Of a stretch of DNA of 64,000 nucleotides, positions 49,192 through 56,860 are shown piece by piece. The notes under the pieces were generated by a model. The model was given only the letters and a program-made list of their open reading frames with translations. It was not told the origin of the DNA and made no database searches. Every line of letters starts with the position of its first letter. Position 1 is the first letter of the stretch. Source of the stretch: Chryseobacterium sp. (GTDB taxonomy: Bacteria > Bacteroidota > Bacteroidia > Flavobacteriales > Weeksellaceae); the NCBI GenBank assembly GCA_031286615.1, contig JAITUA010000020.1, forward strand, positions 558,001-622,000, in the 5' to 3' direction. The position numbers were made by a program, and so were the translations under genes.

Positions 49192-50301
49192 ATGGAACAA
49201 CAAAACAAAAGAATCCTCACGCTGGATTTAATAAAAGGTATAAGTGTCATCGGAATGATTATCATACATACCTTGTTGGTATATGCCAATGTAAAATCAC
49301 AATATGAAACGGCAATTGGCAGTTTTATTGTTTTTCTCGGAAGGGGAACTTCCATTTTCCTGATCTGTATGGGAATTACCTTCATGACTTCCAGCCATCA
49401 GAGTCTTAAGAGTGCTTTGAAACGTGGTGTTTTACTTGTGTTTGCAGGCCTGTTCATGAATTTTATGAAGTTTATGATCCCTGTGATTTTTAATTTTGCC
49501 CCAGATAATTTTATTCAGAAATATGGATGGCATGCTCCTATAGAGCAGCAATATGTATATCTGGTACAGTTGGGTGATATTTTACAGCTGGCAGGAATGT
49601 CTTTGCTGTTTGTAGGGTTTATCAGAGAGTATGTAAAAAATAAATATATCATTCTGGCGATAGGTCTGTTTGTTGCATTGATATCCAGAGAAGTTAGTGG
49701 AATTAATCTGGACTATCCTGTGATCAATTATATTCTGGATCTTCTTTTCAATACTGATTATCCGGCATATGTATATTTTCCTGTTTTCCCGTGGATGGCT
49801 TTTATTATCATCGGAATGTTTTTCGGAAAATGGTTCCAGGAGATGAACTACAACAGCAAACAATTATTTAGAAATATGCTGTATGTGGGATTGGTTTTCG
49901 TTGCAGTGGGTGCACCATTGGTTTTTCTGTATGGCGAATATAACTACAATGGTTTCTATCATATGGGCCCCGGAGGAGTTGTTTACTTTGCAGGCTGGAC
50001 GCTGATCTTCCTCTGGATTATCTATACTCTCACCGTAAACAGTAAGGAAAATAAGGCGATTAAAGTTTTAAAATACTGCAGCAGAAACCTGACTTCAATG
50101 TATATGATCCAATGGATACTGATCTCGTGGGGAAAAGGTATTTTTGGGTACAGACAGCATAGTATTGGCTATGTAATGGTGCTTATTGTGCTGTATATTA
50201 TTCTCACGTTTTCAGTGCAGACATTGGTGGATATTGTGAGAAAGAAAAAAACATTAATTGTCTTCAGGCCAATGTCAACAGACAAAACAGTTTTAAAATA
50301 A
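49192..50301 (+). CDS. Multi-pass acyltransferase-like membrane protein (HGSNAT/DUF1624-like)
   Basis: A 369-residue protein with about ten transmembrane helices. The opening ILTLDLIKGISVIGMIIIHT is the hallmark of the heparan-alpha-glucosaminide N-acetyltransferase catalytic family (the conserved Asp and the His at the end of helix 1). GRGTSIFLICMGI follows in the second helix. Such proteins pass acetyl groups across the membrane to sugars or other acceptors. The acceptor is unknown. Monocistronic, ending in a bidirectional terminator. Confidence 0.75.
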   Translation: MEQQNKRILTLDLIKGISVIGMIIIHTLLVYANVKSQYETAIGSFIVFLGRGTSIFLICMGITFMTSSHQSLKSALKRGVLLVFAGLFMNFMKFMIPVIFNFAPDNFIQKYGWHAPIEQQYVYLVQLGDILQLAGMSLLFVGFIREYVKNKYIILAIGLFVALISREVSGINLDYPVINYILDLLFNTDYPAYVYFPVFPWMAFIIIGMFFGKWFQEMNYNSKQLFRNMLYVGLVFVAVGAPLVFLYGEYNYNGFYHMGPGGVVYFAGWTLIFLWIIYTLTVNSKENKAIKVLKYCSRNLTSMYMIQWILISWGKGIFGYRQHSIGYVMVLIVLYIILTFSVQTLVDIVRKKKTLIVFRPMSTDKTVLK

Positions 50302-50324
50302 TTCCAATCCTTTTTTTTATTATA

Positions 50325-50358
50325 AAAACCATAGTAAGCTTTTTACTGTGGTTTTGTT
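50325..50358. terminator. Bidirectional terminator
   Basis: AAAACCATAGTAA / TTACTGTGGTTTT (50325-50337, 50343-50355, one G-U pair) between convergent genes. Confidence 0.75.
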
Positions 50359-50364
50359 TTGGAC

Positions 50365-50718
50365 TTAAAGAATCTCCACTTCTTCAGGAATTACAAAAAG
50401 AATCGTACAACCTTGTTCAGACTTTACTGAATGTTTAAAATTGGGTGGAGTATATAAATAATCTCCTTTTTCAAGTTGGGCTCCTGCAATAGTAGCATCA
50501 CCTTCCATGATAAATAGTTCTTCTCCGGCAGGATGATTGTGATAAGGATAGCTGGCTCCCGATTCAAATTTTAAAAGAATACTGGTAGAACGGTTTTTCT
50601 CCGGATCGAATTTTAAAGATTTTACAAAAATACCTTCATAATGAATTCCTTTTTCAATTAATGGCTGCCATTCTTTTTGTTCTGTTTTTACGATGTAATC
50701 GTGGATGTTGGTGTTCAT
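50365..50718 (-). CDS. Cupin-domain protein (ChrR-like)
   Basis: A 117-residue single-domain cupin. The metal-binding motifs are YPYHNHPAGEELFIMEGD (His, His and Glu ligands) and later NFKHSVKSE (His). This resembles the anti-ECF sigma ChrR cupin-like or 2,4'-dihydroxyacetophenone dioxygenase-like group. It may be a small dioxygenase/isomerase or a sensor. The gene follows the DoxX gene by 19 bases, behind an AraC regulator gene on the same strand. Confidence 0.8.
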   Translation of the reverse strand: MNTNIHDYIVKTEQKEWQPLIEKGIHYEGIFVKSLKFDPEKNRSTSILLKFESGASYPYHNHPAGEELFIMEGDATIAGAQLEKGDYLYTPPNFKHSVKSEQGCTILFVIPEEVEIL

Positions 50719-50737
50719 AATATATAAATTTTAATTG

Positions 50738-51157
50738 TTATTGTTGTAAAAATTGGTCTAAACTCCATTGATAGCGCGAGAAAGTACTCAGGAGAAATGC
50801 TCCGGCGCTGAATGCAAAGACAGAATAATCTAAAGGCTTTTTAATGCCAAAAGAAATACTCATCGCAACCGAAAAAAATAAAGTAAGAATGGAGGCGCAC
50901 CGTGCAGTTCCTTTTACCAGATAACCTACGAGAAGCAGAATACCGATTGATAATTCAGCAGCTGTAGACAATACGGCTATTACGGAAGCCCATGACTGTG
51001 GTAAAAATGAATTCGTTTCAGCAGTGTAATCAACAAACTTTTTCCAGCCTGAAGATTGCGCTCCCCAAAGGTTAAATCTGCTTGCTACGGCAGATAAAAA
51101 TTCGAATGCCAAAGCTATCCTTAATAAAAAAACGGCGGTGTCCTGCTGCGTTTTCAT
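50738..51157 (-). CDS. DoxX-family membrane protein
   Basis: A 139-residue inner-membrane protein with four hydrophobic segments (about 7-23, 53-75, 79-98, 105-125). The opening AVFLLRIALAFEFLSAVASRFNLWG is DoxX-like. Family members are linked to quinone, thiosulfate or oxidative-stress functions; the exact role is unknown. Operon: AraC regulator (163-base gap), DoxX, cupin. Confidence 0.78.
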   Translation of the reverse strand: MKTQQDTAVFLLRIALAFEFLSAVASRFNLWGAQSSGWKKFVDYTAETNSFLPQSWASVIAVLSTAAELSIGILLLVGYLVKGTARCASILTLFFSVAMSISFGIKKPLDYSVFAFSAGAFLLSTFSRYQWSLDQFLQQ

Positions 51158-51320
51158 ACTTATAATTTTTAGGTCTTAATTACAGTACAAAGTTCAGCGA
51201 AAACCGTTTCCTAAAGAATAGACAATTCCGGGAAAAGCATATAATATTTAAGGAAGGAAGAGGGGAGTTGGAAGTGGGAAGCGATGATGAGGTTGTATAT
51301 ATTTTGCTTCCTGACTTTTT

Positions 51321-52112
51321 TTAAATTTCCTTTACCGCTTTCTGATAATCTTTGGGAGAACGGGAAGTATGTTTTTTAAAGAAATTAGAAAAGTAGAAAG
51401 GGTCATTAAAACCAAGCATGTATGCAATTTCCTTCACGGATAGCTTTTCATACAGTAAAAGTCTTTTCGCTTCAGAAATAATAAGGCTGTAGATAACATT
51501 CTGAGCGGTTTTGCTCGTGTGGAGTTTTGAAACTTCATTCAGTTTGGCTTCAGTGGTTCCAAGGATATCAGCAAAATGAGAGACCTGATAGTTATTTTTG
51601 AAATTGTTTCTGACACTTTCAAGGAATTTTAAGAATAAAGCATCCGGTTTCCATATTTCATCACCATTGGCAATTTTACTGCGGTTGATCTCTACCAACA
51701 GCAATTCTACCAGAGAATGTGTAGAAATCAGGTATTGGTAAGGCTGTTCCAGAATTTCTTTTTCAATGGTGTTCAATGTTTCAGAGAAAAATTCGGGATG
51801 AAGTACAGTAATCATTTCATTCATTCCAAAATGACAAAAAAGCCCGTTGTGAAAAATAAGCTCAATATCACTGTCACCTTTAGAAAAGAAGTCCAGGGTA
51901 AATTCTAAGGCAGTAAGTTCTCCTTCAACCGATTTTAACTGATGAAACTGCCCTGAAGTAATCGTTATGGTCTGATGGGTTTTCAGGATAAAAATATTTT
52001 CGTCAATCAAAATTTCAGCACTTCCCTGATGACACCAAAATAACGTGTATCTGATGACCCGTCTTGGTTCAGGATGCCCTGACTGATTAGAATATTTTTT
52101 TATTTCAATCAT
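51321..52112 (-). CDS. AraC-family transcriptional regulator
   Basis: A 263-residue regulator. The N-terminal half is a cupin-like ligand domain (FWCHQGSAEILIDENIF near 27-43). The C-terminal 95 residues hold two helix-turn-helix motifs (FADILGTTEAKLNEVSKLHT and KEIAYMLGFNDPFYFSNFFKKHT) and the closing SPKDYQK. Its likely targets are the DoxX and cupin genes downstream on the same strand, or itself; this is inference from position. The ligand is unknown. Confidence 0.85.
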   Translation of the reverse strand: MIEIKKYSNQSGHPEPRRVIRYTLFWCHQGSAEILIDENIFILKTHQTITITSGQFHQLKSVEGELTALEFTLDFFSKGDSDIELIFHNGLFCHFGMNEMITVLHPEFFSETLNTIEKEILEQPYQYLISTHSLVELLLVEINRSKIANGDEIWKPDALFLKFLESVRNNFKNNYQVSHFADILGTTEAKLNEVSKLHTSKTAQNVIYSLIISEAKRLLLYEKLSVKEIAYMLGFNDPFYFSNFFKKHTSRSPKDYQKAVKEI

Positions 52113-52157
52113 TTTAAACCTATTAAAAGTTAGAATATTGGGTTGAACCAGATTAAT

Positions 52158-52739
52158 TTAGTGATCATCTAGCTTAGTTTTATTATTAATGTTCTCTAGC
52201 TGCTTTTTTACTGTCCTGACATCTTCTTCCGTAAGCTTGCCATAGCCTATTTCTTTAATTTGCTTAAGTTGTGTTTTTCCTATTTCATCTTGTTTATTAT
52301 TTTTTAATAACTCATCCCGTAACGAAATATATTGTGGAGCTGCATATACTTCATCTTTTAAAAACTCAGCAATATTTTTACTATCTATGGTACAGCCTGA
52401 AACATACTTCATTTTTAAAGGGTTTCTGGAGTAAAATGTATAGATATCTAAAAATCTTTTATCTTTCCTTTTAAACAGTTCTTTTCCTGAATACACTTTT
52501 AGTGCATTACTGCCATTCATCGCAAAATAATAGAGTTCATCATTGGTTGCTATTTTGGCAACTTTTTTAAATTGATTATAAATTTTACTTTCTTCTCCTC
52601 CTATTCCGATATGAGGTGATTCAGCATGGGAAATATGATTTAAAGGTTTTGCTAACTTTTTTACCGCATCAGAAACCTGAGCATTATATCCTATAAAACT
52701 TAAAGTAAGAAGTAGACCGCAAAAATATTTATAACTCAT
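52158..52739 (-). CDS. Secreted hypothetical protein, 193 aa
   Basis: A signal peptide (1-20, ending YNAQ) is followed by a helical, lysine-rich protein. The central block DELYYFAMNGSNALKVYSGKEL followed by FKRKDKRFLDIYTFYSRNP resembles a HEAT-type helical repeat, and SPHIGIGGEES is a distinctive opening. The C-terminal helix is charged (TEEDVRTVKKQLENINNK). I recognise no named family. Divergent from the thioredoxin gene across 81 bases. Confidence 0.65.
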   Translation of the reverse strand: MSYKYFCGLLLTLSFIGYNAQVSDAVKKLAKPLNHISHAESPHIGIGGEESKIYNQFKKVAKIATNDELYYFAMNGSNALKVYSGKELFKRKDKRFLDIYTFYSRNPLKMKYVSGCTIDSKNIAEFLKDEVYAAPQYISLRDELLKNNKQDEIGKTQLKQIKEIGYGKLTEEDVRTVKKQLENINNKTKLDDH

Positions 52740-52787
52740 TACTTATAATAATATTTAAAGTTAAATAAAACTGAACGATTAAATACC

Positions 52788-52795
52788 TAAATTCG
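52788..52795 (+). promoter_or_regulatory. Near-consensus -7 box of the thioredoxin gene
   Basis: TAAATTCG differs by one base from TAnnTTTG and lies 25 bases before the ATG. Confidence 0.3.
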
Positions 52796-52820
52796 TGTAG
52801 ATTTAAACAAAAAATTCAGA

Positions 52821-53333
52821 ATGAAATACTCTAAAATTATTATCGTTGTTACGCTGTTTTTATTTCAGTTAGGAGCAGCACAGGAAAAAGCAGATGTAGT
52901 TTTAAATACAGCCTTCAAAGAAGCTAAAGCAGGAAAGAAAAATGTTTTACTGGTATTCCATGCTTCATGGTGCAAATGGTGCAAGATGATGGAAAAAAAT
53001 ATGGATCTCCCCGAAGCTAAACCTATTTTTGATAAAAGATTTGTCACTGCTTATGTGGATGTTCAGGAAAGAGGAGATAAAAAAAGCCTTGAAAACCCCG
53101 GCGGACAAGAATTGATGAATAAATATAAAGGTGAAAATGCCGGACTTCCTTTCTGGCTGGTTCTGAACCCAAAAGGAGAAGTATTGGCAGATTCTTTTGA
53201 TGCTAAAGGAGAAAACCTGGGATCACCGGCCACACCGGAAGAAGTAACTGCTTTTATTGCTAAGCTTGGGAAATCCTCAAAACTGAGTAAAGAAGAAGCA
53301 CAGACCATAGAAAAGGTATTTGTAAAGAAATAA
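52821..53333 (+). CDS. Exported thioredoxin-family protein (DsbD-gamma-like)
   Basis: A 170-residue periplasmic thiol protein. The signal peptide ends GAAQ (about 1-21). The active site HASWCKWCKMME has Cys51 and Cys54, and the cis-Pro is in AGLPFWLVLNPKGE. The WCKWCK motif and the 'PxxxxxFVTAYVDVQ' layout resemble the DsbD C-terminal domain and related thioredoxin_7 proteins, so it probably reduces disulfides outside the cytosol. Monocistronic with a strong terminator. Confidence 0.85.
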   Translation: MKYSKIIIVVTLFLFQLGAAQEKADVVLNTAFKEAKAGKKNVLLVFHASWCKWCKMMEKNMDLPEAKPIFDKRFVTAYVDVQERGDKKSLENPGGQELMNKYKGENAGLPFWLVLNPKGEVLADSFDAKGENLGSPATPEEVTAFIAKLGKSSKLSKEEAQTIEKVFVKK

Positions 53334-53346
53334 TAATTTAAAATAG

Positions 53347-53384
53347 AAAAATCCCTCCAATACACTTATTGGAGGGATTTTTAT
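53347..53384. terminator. Strong bidirectional terminator
   Basis: A 16-bp perfect stem (AAAAATCCCTCCAATA / TATTGGAGGGATTTTT; 53347-53362, 53367-53382), CACT loop, between convergent genes. Confidence 0.9.
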
Positions 53385-53398
53385 TATATCATCGTTGA

Positions 53399-53995
53399 TT
53401 AAAACTTTTTATAGTAATATTCAATATTACTCCATAAAACCTGATCGTCAGATTTTGTCATATCGGATGGGGTGGTAAAAAGGTCTCCAAACATATTTTC
53501 GTACTGAGACGTACCAAATGAGGTACTTTGAACAATAGTCAACCCGTCACCGTTATTTCTGGATTCACGTTTCATATATTGTAATGTTCTTTTCAAAGTA
53601 AACGTAGCGCTCTCTTTATTAAAGTCACCGATATAATCTGGCTTACCACTATTATCATTAACTAGCACGGAATCATTGACGATTTTAATAGTGTATGTGA
53701 TATCAGCTGAGTTTCCGGCAATCAATTGTATAGAATTCTTTTTCAGGTCAAGAACTATTTTCTTCCAAGCCGGTTCTTTATACATGCTCCAGTATTTGCT
53801 TAGATAAGATTCATCAGGATTAGTTTTACTTCCGAATGATCCTGTATAAAGAGTGGTTCCTTTTACTGCGTAGCTTTTGAATTGAAATTGATACATTTCT
53901 TTATCAATCGGCTTCGGATCGTCAATGGTATTATCATTATTTCCACATGAGATCAGCGAGAGGCATATCATTGCTGCATAAAAAGGGTACTTCAT
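53399..53995 (-). CDS. Hypothetical lipoprotein
   Basis: About 198 residues. The frame is open to 54070, but the Met at 53995 begins a clean lipoprotein signal (MKYPFYAAMICLSLISC; lipobox LISC). A TATTTTTG -7 box (54010-54017) lies between the two candidate starts, which settles the choice. The mature part is beta-rich, lipocalin-like in pattern (strands with YTGSFGS, WSMYKEPAWKKIVLDLKKN, TYTIKIVNDSVLVN, FTLKRTLQYM). The function is unknown. Confidence 0.7.
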   Translation of the reverse strand: MKYPFYAAMICLSLISCGNNDNTIDDPKPIDKEMYQFQFKSYAVKGTTLYTGSFGSKTNPDESYLSKYWSMYKEPAWKKIVLDLKKNSIQLIAGNSADITYTIKIVNDSVLVNDNSGKPDYIGDFNKESATFTLKRTLQYMKRESRNNGDGLTIVQSTSFGTSQYENMFGDLFTTPSDMTKSDDQVLWSNIEYYYKKF

Positions 53996-54009
53996 CGTTA
54001 TTATTTTTG

Positions 54010-54017
54010 CAAAAATA
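54010..54017 (-). promoter_or_regulatory. -7 box of the lipoprotein gene
   Basis: The complement reads TATTTTTG, a TAnnTTTG match, 14 bases upstream of the ATG at 53995. Confidence 0.45.
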
Positions 54018-54075
54018 GGGGTTTTACGCGTATTGGTGAAATAGGAGAAGGTGTGATTTATCAGTAACAAAAAGA

Positions 54076-54115
54076 AAAAGCAAAAAGACGAATTTACTTA
54101 TTTGTCTTTTTGCTT
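54076..54115 (-). terminator. Terminator of the duplicated module
   Basis: AAAGCAAAAAGACGAA pairs with TTTGTCTTTTTGCTTT (54076-54091, 54100-54115), one G-U. It lies 12 bases after the stop of the last module gene. Confidence 0.75.
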
Positions 54116-54126
54116 TGTTTTACATG

Positions 54127-54522
54127 TTATTTTCCAAAATATATCATATCCTGCTTCTGCTGTTCATTATAAATGATCTGGAAGCTTACAGGCATATATT
54201 GATAAAGGAGTTTCCAGTGTTGAATCTTTGCGTGTTTTTTGAAACTTTCAAAAGATCTTACAAACAGATTTTCAATCATGGTTCTTACATAAGAATCCCC
54301 GTTTTTATAGATTGAGTCCATCAGTTTAAGGTGATGGGCAATAATGCTGATTTTAGATTCCTGTAAAAGATTCTTCAGATAATTCACGGTAGCCTGCATG
54401 ATTCCAGCGAAATTGTCCTGAACAGACAACTGTGTAATTTCGTTGCGAAGTGGCGGATAGAAAAATTTTAAGTATTCAACAGCTATTTTTTGATTAATAG
54501 TTTGCATTTGTACTTTCATCAT
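54127..54522 (-). CDS. Helical soluble protein, module copy 2
   Basis: About 131 residues (ATGs at 54522, 54519 and 54507 are all possible). It is all-helical by appearance, with no signal or membrane segment. It shares with the 54788-55144 protein the block L.LMD.IY..GDS......IE..F..S (here LKLMDSIYKNGDSYVRTMIE) and a C-terminal segment ending near IIYNEQQKQ. The two are paralogues at low identity. I do not assign a named family with confidence. It is preceded by a 43-residue membrane protein gene, the same order as in copy 1. Confidence 0.65.
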   Translation of the reverse strand: MMKVQMQTINQKIAVEYLKFFYPPLRNEITQLSVQDNFAGIMQATVNYLKNLLQESKISIIAHHLKLMDSIYKNGDSYVRTMIENLFVRSFESFKKHAKIQHWKLLYQYMPVSFQIIYNEQQKQDMIYFGK

Positions 54523-54573
54523 AATTAAGAATTTTTCAAACACTTTATATTGCAGCGAAATGTATACCAAAAT

Positions 54574-54705
54574 TTAAAGGCAGGCCGCAAAAATAAATAC
54601 ACATACGATCACAGCGATGTGAGTGAGCAATATCTCTGTATTATGTCTGCTAGTCGTGGTTTTCCAGGTTTTCCAGTCTGAAATCCTTCTTATTTTATTT
54701 TTCAT
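54574..54705 (-). CDS. 43-residue single-pass membrane protein, module copy 2
   Basis: A short ORF. It has a basic, Trp/Thr-rich N-terminus (MKNKIRRISDWKTWKTTTSR) and then a C-terminal membrane helix (about 25-43, LLTHIAVIVCVFIFAACL). It lies between the two soluble paralogues, 82 bases downstream of one stop and 52 bases upstream of the next start. Its placement mirrors the 54-residue membrane protein ahead of copy 1. Tail-anchored topology is inferred. Confidence 0.5.
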   Translation of the reverse strand: MKNKIRRISDWKTWKTTTSRHNTEILLTHIAVIVCVFIFAACL

Positions 54706-54787
54706 AATCTATTGATTGTGAGTTATTTTTAATTTTGTTTAATTTAAACACTTTGTAATGAAACGGATAAAAAATGTAATAAAACCT

Positions 54788-55144
54788 TTATATACCGTGA
54801 CTGTAAATTTGTCTTGAATATACCTTCTGAAGGTTAGTAGAAATGTGACTAAAAATCACTTTTCTATATTCTTCACTGCAGTAAGCGGTACAATTGTCCA
54901 GAGAATAAATAAAAGTAGTCTCAATTGCATTTTTTAATACGCTATCTCCGTCAGTGTAAATTTTGTCCATTTTCTGTAAACTTCTGAACAACAGATTTCT
55001 GTCATTCTGGCGGATCATGTTTTTAATACGCTCTGTGAAAGTGCGAATGATGCTGTATGAGTTTTGAATTTTAATTTCTTTTACTTCTTGTTCAAAATCA
55101 GGAACCACATCTGTGATTTCCTTTACGGCTTGTAGATAATTCAT
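54788..55144 (-). CDS. Helical soluble protein, module copy 1
   Basis: 118 residues from the Met at 55144 (MNYLQAVKEITDVVPDFEQE); the frame is open to 55249 but that part overlaps the small membrane-protein gene and is discarded. It contains LQKMDKIYTDGDSVLKNAIE and a C-terminal VYSRQIYSHG, the same landmarks as the 54127-54522 protein. Acidic N-terminal half, no membrane segment. It follows the 54-residue membrane protein by 11 bases, so the two are certainly co-transcribed. Unknown function. Confidence 0.65.
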   Translation of the reverse strand: MNYLQAVKEITDVVPDFEQEVKEIKIQNSYSIIRTFTERIKNMIRQNDRNLLFRSLQKMDKIYTDGDSVLKNAIETTFIYSLDNCTAYCSEEYRKVIFSHISTNLQKVYSRQIYSHGI

Positions 55145-55155
55145 AATATTATATT

Positions 55156-55320
55156 TTAATGGTGATACTGTTCCAGCATTTTGATGATGGCGCCAAAGAT
55201 GAAAATGGTTAAAAAAGCAAAAAAGAGCAGATGATAGGGCTTCAGCCACTTTGGAGTTTCAGGTCCTCTGCTTTTTAATCTTCTCAGCTTGTCGAGTCTG
55301 TTTAATGTCTTTAAGTCCAT
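55156..55320 (-). CDS. 54-residue single-pass membrane protein, module copy 1
   Basis: A short ORF with a strongly basic amphipathic N-terminus (MDLKTLNRLDKLRRLKSRG), then PETPKWLKPYH and a membrane helix (about 31-47, LLFFAFLTIFIFGAIIK), ending MLEQYHH. It heads the four-gene run 55320 to 54127 on the minus strand. The positive N-terminus predicts a cytosolic N-side. No family recognised. The tight 11-base spacing to the next gene supports it. Confidence 0.6.
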   Translation of the reverse strand: MDLKTLNRLDKLRRLKSRGPETPKWLKPYHLLFFAFLTIFIFGAIIKMLEQYHH

Positions 55321-55505
55321 TTTTCTATGTTTTCAAATCATGATGCCAATGATATTCCGTTGAAAATAAGTTTGATTTAAGGTATTGATGTATAGTGTTT
55401 TGTGAATTTTGTAATTGATTTTTTAAACAAAAAAGCATGTCAAAATGATAGGGGTTTTATCAAAATGGGAGAAGGTTTAAGAATAAATAACTTGCTTTAA
55501 AACTC

Positions 55506-55688
55506 ACCACAAAGTCATAAAAGAGTTGAACTGTTAAATTATTTAAGATCACCAGCTTTATGTATAAGAAGTACTCATAAGTTTTGAAAATCTAAGATTT
55601 TCACCTTTAGTGAACTTTTTAGTGTTATCATTAGCCTTTGAAAATGTGCTAAGGTGTTTAAAATAAAACCTTTTGTGTCTTTTGTGGT
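55506..55688. mobile_element. MITE-like element B with terminal inverted repeats
   Basis: Left end ACCACAAAGTCATAAAAG, right end CCTTTTGTGTCTTTTGTGGT, with 183 bp between outer ends. Its complement aligns with element A at 12840-12999 along most of its length. Its right end runs into the open frame upstream of the nucleoid-associated protein gene and falsely lengthens it. This element plus a -7 box account for the 465-base gap 55321-55785. Confidence 0.6.
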
Positions 55689-55757
55689 AGAAAATAAAGT
55701 TTACATTCTACCAAAATCAATATTATTTTTAGGTTTCGCAGAAAGGATAAGAATGAA

Positions 55758-55765
55758 TATCTTTG
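55758..55765 (+). promoter_or_regulatory. -7 box of the nucleoid-associated protein gene
   Basis: TATCTTTG matches TAnnTTTG and lies 20 bases before the ATG at 55786. TTTCG at 55734-55738 is about 20 bases further up, a near -33 element. It lies inside the open frame that begins at 55654, so that longer start is wrong. Confidence 0.5.
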
Positions 55766-55785
55766 CAGTCCAAATATTCAGAAAA

Positions 55786-56799
55786 ATGTTTTCAAAAATA
55801 ATAGTACACAGAGTCGGAAATAAGATCAACGGAGATTCCCTGACACTTTCCCAGGAGGAATTGAAACTGGAAGAAGGAATGGCAGAAATGCTTGAAGATT
55901 ACTTTTTAGGTTCCTTTAAATCAGAAGAAACTTTTCATTTTTACAGTGACACTTATCTGGTGAACAATCCGGTTTACAGTGCAGTATCTGAAATTTTTGA
56001 TGACAAAGCCAAGTTCATCTGGGAATCTGAGAACATTGCAAAACATCTTTTTGAAGCAGCAGAAAACCCAAGAGTTCAGAGCGGAGAACTTTTCATCGTT
56101 CTTTTTGAAGATGAAAGTGACCGTCCTGATAAAGTGGATAAAATCGGGATATTCAAAACGGAGAAGAGAGAATCTTTCCTGAAAATCACTCCTTCAGAAG
56201 AAACATTTGATATTGAAAAAGATCAGGGAATCGGGCTGTCTAAAATTGATAAAGCTGCTTTGATCTATAATAACAATAAAGAAACAGGATATGTACTTTC
56301 TGTAGTTGATAACAACAAAAACGGAGATATGTACTACTGGTTTGAAGATTTCCTGAAAGTAAAACAGCGTGACGATGAATATTTCCACACGCAGGAAGCT
56401 TTGATGGTCTATAAAGATTATATCACAAAACAGCTTCCTCAGGAATTTGAAGTTTCCAAAGCAGATCAGGCAGATTTCCTTAATAAATCAATTAATTTCT
56501 TTAAAGAAAAAGAAGAATTTAAACTTGATGAATTTGCGAATGAGGTATTGGGTGACGAGCATGTGATCGAAAGTTTTGTGAACTTTAAAACAGATTACGA
56601 ACAGGATATGCAGGTGAATATTGCTGAAGAATTCCCAATCAGTGAAGCTGCGGTAAAAAAGACGCAAAGACACTTTAAAAGTATTATCAAATTAGATAAA
56701 AACTTCCACATTTACATCCACGGAGACCGACAGAAAATCGAAACGGGTGAAGATGATAAAGGAAAATACTACAGACTTTATTTCGAAAAAGAGGTATAA
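55786..56799 (+). CDS. Nucleoid-associated protein (NdpA/YejK family)
   Basis: A 337-residue DNA-bound protein of the NdpA/YejK family. The opening FSKIIVHRVGNKINGDSLTLS is the family signature, followed by FEDESDRPDKVDKIGIFKTEKRESFLKI and a C-terminal half with FKSIIKLDKNFHIYIHGD. The frame extends back to 55654, but those 44 codons are partly element B and contain the promoter. The ATG at 55786 restores the usual length and start. Function in chromosome organisation is by family. Confidence 0.85.
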   Translation: MFSKIIVHRVGNKINGDSLTLSQEELKLEEGMAEMLEDYFLGSFKSEETFHFYSDTYLVNNPVYSAVSEIFDDKAKFIWESENIAKHLFEAAENPRVQSGELFIVLFEDESDRPDKVDKIGIFKTEKRESFLKITPSEETFDIEKDQGIGLSKIDKAALIYNNNKETGYVLSVVDNNKNGDMYYWFEDFLKVKQRDDEYFHTQEALMVYKDYITKQLPQEFEVSKADQADFLNKSINFFKEKEEFKLDEFANEVLGDEHVIESFVNFKTDYEQDMQVNIAEEFPISEAAVKKTQRHFKSIIKLDKNFHIYIHGDRQKIETGEDDKGKYYRLYFEKEV

Positions 56800-56860
56800 A
56801 AAGTATTCTCCCATTCAATAATAATATCATAACTTTATCTCACCACACAAAATAAAAGTT

